The notes beneath the pieces were generated by a model. It made no database searches. It was given only the letters and a program-made list of their open reading frames with translations, and had not been told where the DNA came from. Shown here in pieces: positions 5,630-5,689 of a DNA stretch of 5,689 nucleotides. The position numbers and the translations under genes were made by a program. The DNA comes from an uncultured Clostridia bacterium (GTDB taxonomy: Bacteria > Bacillota > Clostridia > Lachnospirales > Lachnospiraceae). The stretch covers positions 1-5,689 of the forward strand of contig CALZBV010000160.1 of the NCBI GenBank assembly GCA_945622055.1. Direction: 5' to 3'. Positions within the stretch are counted from its first letter, which is position 1. The number at the start of each line of letters is the position of its first letter.

Positions 5630-5689
5630 TCATTCTTCGATTTTATTGTAAAACATATCATAGGTTTGCGGATGATAATAATAGTCATA
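5630..5689 (-). CDS. C-terminal end of upstream protein, probably PBP2 (MrdA)
   Basis: This frame enters from the window edge and encodes 19 residues (YDYYYHPQTYDMFYNKIEE), then TGA at 5632-5630. Nothing in so short a tail identifies the family. The assignment is inferred from gene order: in many Clostridia, mreBCD and a class B penicillin-binding protein lie directly upstream of minC. A second frame is also open through this stretch (hydrophobic, TIIIIRKPMICF) and ends at a TAA at 5619-5617, so the choice of frame is itself tentative. The Tyr/Asp-rich soluble tail and the stop placed just before the minC ribosome binding site favour the frame given. It would be the first visible gene of the operon. 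Confidence 0.5.
   Translation of the reverse strand, partial: YDYYYHPQTYDMFYNKIEE

Noticed and set aside
1..5689. Search for mobile elements, CRISPR arrays, tRNA or riboswitches
   Set aside because: No direct repeat arrays, transposase-like frames or tRNA-like folds were seen; gene-free gaps are all under about 70 bases.

Overview
The window is a stretch of a Gram-positive anaerobe chromosome, most probably a Clostridia member of the Lachnospiraceae type. This rests on protein style (a clostridial-type MinC, a full MinCDE set next to a SEDS protein and methylglyoxal synthase), strong GGAGG-type ribosome binding sites and a moderate GC content (about 40-45% by eye). The genus cannot be named from the sequence. 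Every gene I can support lies on the minus strand, so the transcription order runs from high to low coordinates.

Layout in transcription order: (1) 5689-5630, the last 19 codons of an upstream gene, probably the class B penicillin-binding protein (PBP2/MrdA) that commonly precedes minC in Clostridia. (2) 5615-4926 minC, 4910-4128 minD and 4116-3841 minE, the division-site placement system. (3) 3829-2651, a RodA/FtsW-family (SEDS) glycan polymerase. (4) 2654-2256 mgsA, methylglyoxal synthase, overlapping the rodA stop by ATGA. (5) 2239-1247, a lipoprotein D-alanyl-D-alanine carboxypeptidase. (6) 1236-1209, a clear Rho-independent terminator closing the cluster. (7) 1177-1, the 5' part of a separate membrane-anchored HlyD-like adaptor protein that runs off the window edge.

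Genes (1) to (5) are separated by at most 16 bases or overlap, so they look like one operon. It joins septum placement (MinCDE), peptidoglycan polymerisation and cross-linking (RodA with the putative PBP2), peptidoglycan trimming (D,D-carboxypeptidase) and one metabolic enzyme, MgsA, which drains dihydroxyacetone phosphate when phosphate is limiting. The HlyD-like gene follows the terminator with its own ribosome binding site. In related genomes such genes often sit next to yggS and sepF, so it may open a second cell-division cluster, but that lies outside the window.

No tRNA, rRNA, CRISPR array, insertion sequence or phage gene was seen, and no gene-free stretch exceeds about 70 bases. This is mainly ordinary core chromosome. 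The points worth a second look are an altered active-site motif in MgsA, a probable TTG start for minC, two perfect inverted repeats inside coding sequence, and a strong excess of the palindrome ACCGGT in all three codon phases.
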